Assembly: GCA_025464915.1 (NCBI GenBank)
Contig: JAODNF010000103.1
Span: 1 to 10,207, forward strand
Length of the DNA stretch: 10,207 bases
Source: Frankiales bacterium
GTDB taxonomy: Bacteria; Actinomycetota; Actinomycetes; Mycobacteriales; SCTD01
Reading direction: 5' to 3'
In this document: positions 6,565-10,207 of the stretch, one piece after another
How positions within the stretch are numbered: the first letter of the stretch is position 1
Layout: every line of letters starts with the position of its first letter
Notes under the pieces: model-generated
What the model was told of the DNA's origin: nothing
Databases searched by the model: none
The model's input: only the letters and a program-made list of their open reading frames with translations
Translations under genes and position numbers: made by a program

Positions 6565-6592
6565 CGGCCCCCTCACCGAAGTGAGGGGGCCG
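6565..6592. terminator. strong bidirectional hairpin terminator
   Basis: CGGCCCCCTCAC (6565-6576) and GTGAGGGGGCCG (6581-6592) form a perfect 12-bp stem with a CGAA tetraloop. It stands 70 bases after the GNAT stop and 11 bases after the S53 peptidase stop, which converges from the other strand. There is no T-run on either side, in keeping with actinobacterial terminators. Confidence 0.85.
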
Positions 6593-6603
6593 CTGCCGGG
6601 GGC

Positions 6604-8433
6604 TCAGCTGTGGTGCAGGAGGGTCTTGATCAGGCCGCCGACCCGCGGCGTGCCGAGTCCGGTCGTGTAGTCCCATCCCGGGGTCGCGACGTGGATGCCG
6701 TTGCTGCCGGTCGTGATGTCGTGGAACGACGCCGCGTAGCCGGTCGGGGTCGAGGCGGCCTTGTAGAGCAGCGGAGCCGCGAAGCCGAGGTTCTTGCCGG
6801 CTGCGCCCTGCACCCGGGCCCACATGCCCATCCAGAGCGGGGAGGACAGGGAGGTGCCGCCCCCGGAGGTCGCACCGCCGGCGCCGTAGACCGCGTAGCC
6901 GTTGCTGACGACGTCACCCGACTGCGAGGCGATGTCCGGGACGGCACGGCAGATCGTCGTGGGGGCGGTGAGGCACGGCTGGTTGATGCCGCTGACACCG
7001 TTCTGCCACGTCGGCGCCGGCGTCCACAGCGAGGCGCCGCCGCCGCCGAAGGGCCATGAGTACTCGGCGAAGCGGGTGCCGGGCTGACCGTCGCCGCCCT
7101 CGTTCGTGTAGGTCACAGTGCCACCGACGGCGACGGCCGAGACGCTGACCGCCGGGTAGTTCTGCTCCGGAAGGCCCTGGTTGAGCACGCCGTTGCCGGC
7201 CCCGACGAGCGGCAGGTAGAACAGCGGGCAGGAGGAGCCGGTGTCGCCGGTGCTGGCGAACAGGGTCTTGCCCTGGAGGACGGCGGAGCGCAGGACCGGG
7301 TCGATGGCGCTCTGCTCACCGTTGCCGAACGCGACGATCGCCGTCGTGCCGCTCGCGGTGTTGCCGTTGACCGAGCCCAGTGGCCCGGTGAAGACGCTGT
7401 TGAGCGGGCTGGACTCGCACTCGCCGAGGCTGGCGGACGCGAGCTTGGGACCCTTCGCGTCGTGCGCCCAGGCGACGAAGCTGTTGTTGAGGTCACCGTC
7501 GAGGATCGACTTGGCGAAGTAGAGGGTCTCGCCCGAGCTCTTCGGCGCCATTCCGGCGGAGGCCTGGGTGTCGATCTGCCACTCGCCGTCGCCGTCGGTC
7601 TCCTTGCCGCAGCTGCCCTGGACGCACTTCACCGTGAGCTTGGTGTGCGGAAGCTTGAAGTGGTCCTCCTGCTTGGTCAGGTAGCCCTGCAGGTTCTTCG
7701 GGTCGCCCTCACCGATGACGGCCATCGTGACGCCCTGGCCGGCACGCGCGCTCGGCTGCTCGTAGACGCTCCAGAGGTCCTGCGGGGAGGTGTTGCCGAT
7801 GCAGGCGCCGCCGAAGCACGCGTCCTGCGCCGTCTTGTTCGCCGTGCGCTTCGGGAGCGTGTAGTGCTGCAGCGTGTTGAGGCCGACGACGGTCGTGACC
7901 TGGTCGGCAACGTTGACCACGGGGCCGGTCGTGTTGGCCAGGAACCGGGTGCCGTTGCGCGCCACGAACAGCCTCTCGGTCACGCCGAACGCCTTCTGCA
8001 CCTGCGCGACCGTGCCCGTCGCCGCGACGTAGTCACCCATCGCGTCAGGAGCTGTCACGGTCAGCCCGGCCTTGCGGAGGGCGGCCACGACGTGGCTCGT
8101 CCGCGCGGTCGGGACGCCGAAGCGGCTGACGACCTGGTCGTACGTCAGGAACCTGCCGTAGTCGGCGGAACCCGGCGTCGAGAGGGCGGTCGCGAGCGCC
8201 TGCTCGGCGGCGGCGTGCGGGTGTGCGAGCGAGACGCCGACGGACATCATCGTGGACGGGTCGGCGGCGCGGGACGACAGCTTGCTCAGGTTCGGCAGCA
8301 CGTTGCCCGCGATGCGGACCGTGCTCGGGGCCGGGACGGCGGAGGGGGACGCAGCGCCGGCGACGCCGGCCGCGCCGATCAGCGTGCAGGCGGACAGGAC
8401 GAGAAGGGCACCACGAGGGGCGTTGCTGCGCAT
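6604..8433 (-). CDS. secreted S53-family (kumamolisin/sedolisin) serine peptidase
   Basis: This encodes a 609-residue secreted pro-enzyme. S53 peptidases use a Ser-Glu-Asp centre, usually work at acidic pH and digest protein outside the cell. A signal peptide covers about residues 1-28 (likely cut near AGA-AS), followed by a Pro-kumamolisin activation domain (about 45-190). The catalytic domain contains Glu284 and Asp288 (GEWQID), oxyanion Asp397 (ASTGDTG) and the nucleophile Ser528 in GTSLSSP (526-532), matching the S53 GTSxxxP motif. A C-terminal calcium site is indicated by Asp572 (HDITTG) and Asp588 (PGWDYTTGLGTP). All key residues are intact and the length is normal. Eight cysteines of the mature part fall as C206/C211, C270/C275, C339/C402 and C487/C495, suggesting disulfides. 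ATG 8433 follows AGGAG (8445-8449) by 11 bases; an upstream in-frame TTG at 8469 lacks such support. The gene is monocistronic, closed by the hairpin at 6565-6592. The substrate is unknown. Confidence 0.94.
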   Translation of the reverse strand: MRSNAPRGALLVLSACTLIGAAGVAGAASPSAVPAPSTVRIAGNVLPNLSKLSSRAADPSTMMSVGVSLAHPHAAAEQALATALSTPGSADYGRFLTYDQVVSRFGVPTARTSHVVAALRKAGLTVTAPDAMGDYVAATGTVAQVQKAFGVTERLFVARNGTRFLANTTGPVVNVADQVTTVVGLNTLQHYTLPKRTANKTAQDACFGGACIGNTSPQDLWSVYEQPSARAGQGVTMAVIGEGDPKNLQGYLTKQEDHFKLPHTKLTVKCVQGSCGKETDGDGEWQIDTQASAGMAPKSSGETLYFAKSILDGDLNNSFVAWAHDAKGPKLASASLGECESSPLNSVFTGPLGSVNGNTASGTTAIVAFGNGEQSAIDPVLRSAVLQGKTLFASTGDTGSSCPLFYLPLVGAGNGVLNQGLPEQNYPAVSVSAVAVGGTVTYTNEGGDGQPGTRFAEYSWPFGGGGASLWTPAPTWQNGVSGINQPCLTAPTTICRAVPDIASQSGDVVSNGYAVYGAGGATSGGGTSLSSPLWMGMWARVQGAAGKNLGFAAPLLYKAASTPTGYAASFHDITTGSNGIHVATPGWDYTTGLGTPRVGGLIKTLLHHS

Positions 8434-8561
8434 GGGGGGACGGACTCCTGGTGTGGGTGGCAGTTGCAAGGACCAACTACCCGGCGGCCGAGGAGGTGAC
8501 GGCGTGAAACGACGCGGTCAGATGGCCGTCAGAAGACCTGGTCGTGTCATCCCGGTGGGCA
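8434..8561. other. intergenic region upstream of the S53 gene
   Basis: This 128-base gap lies between the 3' end of the RecB-like nuclease gene and the peptidase start, both on the minus strand. It holds the peptidase ribosome site (AGGAG, 8445-8449) and must hold its promoter unless the upstream operon is read through. I find no convincing -35/-10 pair. A short imperfect hairpin (ATCCC GGT GGGCAT, about 8549-8562) lies right at the nuclease stop and might attenuate read-through, but it is weak. Confidence 0.35.
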
Positions 8562-9383
8562 TCACGCGACGTCGTCCTCCACGGGCTCCCGCTCCTCGGC
8601 CAGTCCGGCCCAGGGCTTCTTGGGGCCTCCCGAAGCGGCGCGCCCCGCCGGGCACACGCGGACGAAGTCGCACCAGCCGCAGCGGGGCGACGGTCGCTCC
8701 GGGTAGTCCTGCGCGGTGGCGATCTCGGCCGCGATCGCCTCGGCCCGGCCGACGTGCCGGGCGAGCGACTCCTCGGTGTGCTCCCACGCCACGACGTCGC
8801 CGGTCGGCAGGTGGTGGAGCTCCACTGTCGAGCAGGCCGCGCGAAAGGTGCGGCGAGCAGCCAGGACGTACAGCGCCAGGGCGAGCGAGCCACGGGCGTC
8901 GTCCTCGGTGAGGACCGACCTGCCGGTCTTGTAGTCGACGACCACGAGCTCGTCACCGCGCTGGTCCACGCGGTCGATGCGCCCGCTGACGGCGAGGGTG
9001 GCCGTCGTGCAGGCGACCGTGCGCTCGACGCCACGTGGCTCGTCGGCCGGGTCGAGCGTCTCGGCGTACCGCCCGACCATGTCGGCGGTGTAGCCGCGCC
9101 ACCGGTGTGCCTGGTCGGCGTCGGAGAAGCCGTCGGGCGACCATGCGTCGTTCAGGAGTGCCCTGGCTGAGGCGGGAGTGCGGGACGAGTCCCACCACCG
9201 GGCGAGGGCGAGGTGCGCCGCGGCGCCGACGGCGTTGTGCGCCCAACCGGGGCCCTTGGGCGGCGTGGGCCGGTCGACGTAGGTGAACCGGTAGCGACGC
9301 GGGCAGTCCGACCAGGTCGTCAGCCGCGAGGGCGTGCAGGCGAACAGCCTCGTCGGCATGCCCGTCAGCCCCAGCTGCTCCAT
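8562..9383 (-). CDS. stand-alone RecB-like PD-(D/E)XK exonuclease with Fe-S cysteines
   Basis: This encodes a 273-residue protein of the RecB-nuclease/Cas4-like superfamily, predicted to cleave DNA with divalent metal and without an attached helicase. Numbered from ATG 9383, the motifs are His57 (VGAAAHLAL), Asp137 (SGRIDRVD) and Asp150-x-Lys152 (VVDYKTG). Four cysteines are placed as in Fe-S nucleases such as AddB and Cas4: Cys27 (WSDCPRRY) near the start and Cys235, Cys238 and Cys244 (CGWCDFVRVC) near the end. The usual QxxxY motif is altered: the tyrosine is kept in LALALYVLAAR but alanine replaces the glutamine. ATG 9383 has GGGAGG (9392-9397) eight bases upstream, so it is preferred over GTG 9389 or ATG 9359. 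It follows marC by 36 bases on the same strand and probably shares its transcript. No cas1, cas2 or repeat array is nearby, so a Cas4 role is unlikely. A DNA repair role is an inference. Confidence 0.9.
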   Translation of the reverse strand: MEQLGLTGMPTRLFACTPSRLTTWSDCPRRYRFTYVDRPTPPKGPGWAHNAVGAAAHLALARWWDSSRTPASARALLNDAWSPDGFSDADQAHRWRGYTADMVGRYAETLDPADEPRGVERTVACTTATLAVSGRIDRVDQRGDELVVVDYKTGRSVLTEDDARGSLALALYVLAARRTFRAACSTVELHHLPTGDVVAWEHTEESLARHVGRAEAIAAEIATAQDYPERPSPRCGWCDFVRVCPAGRAASGGPKKPWAGLAEEREPVEDDVA

Positions 9384-9391
9384 CCGCACAT

Positions 9392-9397
9392 CCTCCC
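9392..9397 (-). promoter_or_regulatory. ribosome binding site deciding the nuclease start
   Basis: GGGAGG on the minus strand stands eight bases before ATG 9383. It is the best Shine-Dalgarno match in the 36-base gap after marC and selects this start among three possible ones. Confidence 0.6.
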
Positions 9398-9419
9398 GGA
9401 GCGGACCGACAGCCGCGGA

Positions 9420-10043
9420 TCAGCCTGTGGACGACAGGGCGATGAACCCCATGACGCTGTTGGCGATGAGCTGGACCGCGATGGCCGACAGCAGCAGGCC
9501 GGCGATGCGGGTGAGCAGCACGATGCCGGACGCGCGGATCAGCTTGGTGATGAAGACGCTGAAGAACAGCGAGAGGAACACGAGCAGGTGGACCGCGACG
9601 ATGCCCGCGCCGATGGCGACCCGGCCAGCCGTCGAGTGGTGCTGCTGCACGAAGACGATGGTCGCGACGATGGTCCCGGGACCGGCGAGCAGCGGGGTGC
9701 CGAGCGGCACCAGGGCGACGTTGACGTCGTCGATCTCGCTCGGGTCGTCCTGCTTCCCGGTGAGCAGCTCGAGGGCGACGATCGTCAGGAGCAGCCCGCC
9801 CGCCCCTTGGAGGGCGGGGATGCTGATGCCGAGGTAGTCGAGGATCTGCTGGCCGAGGATCGCGAAGACGGTGATGACGCCGAGCGACACCAGCACCGCC
9901 TGACCGGCGAGCTTGCGCCGCTTCCTGTTGCTGCGGCCGGCCGTCAGCGAGAGGAAGAGCGGGACGTTGCCGACCGGGTCCATGATGACCGTGAGGGTCA
10001 CCAGGACGGTGCCGAAGACGGTCACGTCGAAGTAGTCGCTCAC
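9420..10043 (-). CDS. MarC-family integral membrane protein
   Basis: This encodes a 207-residue MarC (UPF0056/NAAT) family protein with six membrane helices, near 8-30, 46-66, 72-95, 115-133, 142-166 and 176-203. Family hallmarks are MDPVGNVPLF (21-30), in the first helix and the following loop, a basic loop (RSNRKRRK, 37-44), and PLGTPLLAGPGTI (113-125), which mirrors the first motif in the second half. E. coli MarC was once tied to multiple antibiotic resistance, but that link was withdrawn and its function is unknown; some archaeal relatives were reported as amino-acid transporters. The length is typical. The start is GTG 10043, whose GTGA overlaps the stop of the upstream PHP gene (10040-10042), so translation is coupled. 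The RecB-like nuclease gene follows after 36 bases. Confidence 0.92.
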   Translation of the reverse strand: MSDYFDVTVFGTVLVTLTVIMDPVGNVPLFLSLTAGRSNRKRRKLAGQAVLVSLGVITVFAILGQQILDYLGISIPALQGAGGLLLTIVALELLTGKQDDPSEIDDVNVALVPLGTPLLAGPGTIVATIVFVQQHHSTAGRVAIGAGIVAVHLLVFLSLFFSVFITKLIRASGIVLLTRIAGLLLSAIAVQLIANSVMGFIALSSTG

Positions 10044-10207
10044 AGCACCTCGATCCCTGTGGCGCGGTCGACGATCTGCTCGAGAACGGCTGGGGCTGTG
10101 GTGTTCTCGCCGAGCCGGACGGTCTTGTTGGCGCCGTGGAAGTCGCTCGACCCGGTGCTCACGAGACCCAGCGCCGAGGCCATCGCCCGCAACCGCTCCC
10201 GTGTCTC
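10040..10207 (-). CDS. PHP-domain phosphoesterase, C-terminal part (partial)
   Basis: The frame is open to the window edge and gives the last 55 residues of a PHP-domain protein. The visible block GSSDFHGANKTVRLGENTT, followed by APAVLEQIVDRATG, is the characteristic C-terminal segment of the trpH/YciV-type PHP family. The Asp-Phe-His of SDFHG supplies metal ligands. Such proteins are metal-dependent phosphoesterases acting on nucleotides or short oligonucleotides; the precise substrate here cannot be judged without the N-terminal two thirds. Its TGA overlaps the GTG start of marC. A PHP gene directly before marC is a recurring order in actinobacteria as I know them, which supports both calls. 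Confidence 0.88.
   Translation of the reverse strand, partial: ETRERLRAMASALGLVSTGSSDFHGANKTVRLGENTTAPAVLEQIVDRATGIEVL

Noticed and set aside
8380..8395. A lipobox-like LSAC (residues 13-16) in the S53 peptidase signal peptide
   Set aside because: The hydrophobic run before it is only about seven residues and the hydrophobic core continues well past the cysteine, so ordinary signal peptidase I cleavage near residue 27 is more likely.
7462..8499. A long plus-strand open frame opposite the S53 peptidase
   Set aside because: It shows low-complexity Arg/Ala/Gly/Val composition and opposes a gene with an intact catalytic set.
8434..8561. A sigma-70-like promoter for the S53 gene
   Set aside because: A TAGTTG and a TTTCAC on the minus strand are about 24 bases apart, too far for a -35/-10 pair.
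8562..9383. Cas4 identity for the Fe-S nuclease
   Set aside because: There is no repeat array and no cas1, cas2 or effector gene in the window, and the housekeeping neighbours fit a general RecB-like exonuclease.

Overview
The window is very GC-rich and the third codon positions are almost always G or C. It has GTG and TTG starts, tight operons and hairpin terminators without U-tracts. Together with the gene families present, this points to a high-GC actinobacterium, perhaps related to Intrasporangiaceae or Nocardioidaceae. The placement is an inference from composition and gene content, not from a marker gene.

Layout. (1) 1-1406, plus strand: the tail of an unidentified gene, a YfcE-type metallophosphoesterase and an alpha/beta hydrolase. 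The last two overlap by ATGA, and a strong hairpin closes the unit. (2) 1477-1775, minus strand: a broken heme-degrading (MhuD/IsdG-like) monooxygenase gene with a one-base deletion and an in-frame TAG, although its catalytic Asn, Trp and His are still encoded. Head to head with it, with almost no intergenic space, is an MpaB/Lcp-family (DUF2236) putative oxygenase at 1759-2550. (3) 2654-5597, minus strand: a three-gene copper operon. In order of transcription it encodes a small four-helix membrane protein with three histidines in or at its helices, a YcnI-like DUF1775 copper protein (TTG start), and a CopC-CopD fusion with an extra C-terminal extracytoplasmic domain. (4) 5658-6494, plus strand: a tandem GNAT acetyltransferase, divergent from the copper operon across a 60-bp gap that holds a perfect 12-bp palindrome. 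(5) 6604-8433, minus strand: a secreted S53 (kumamolisin/sedolisin) peptidase, separated from the GNAT gene by a perfect 12-bp-stem hairpin. (6) 8562-10207, minus strand: a PHP-domain protein (partial), a MarC membrane protein and a stand-alone RecB-like Fe-S nuclease, closely packed and probably one transcript.

How they work together. The clearest functional unit is the copper operon. The CopC domain and YcnI each expose a predicted mature N-terminal histidine outside the membrane, CopD spans the membrane, and the first gene is a plausible but uncharacterised partner. In Bacillus subtilis the ycnJ/ycnI pair is tied to copper acquisition, so uptake or handling of copper rather than efflux is the likelier role here. 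The PHP-MarC-nuclease string looks like ordinary conserved gene order. The rest are independent housekeeping or accessory genes. I see no CRISPR array, insertion sequence, tRNA, rRNA or phage gene. I do not see a clear new defence or mobile system; the most promising points for new biology are the membrane protein that heads the copper operon and the decayed heme oxygenase locus.
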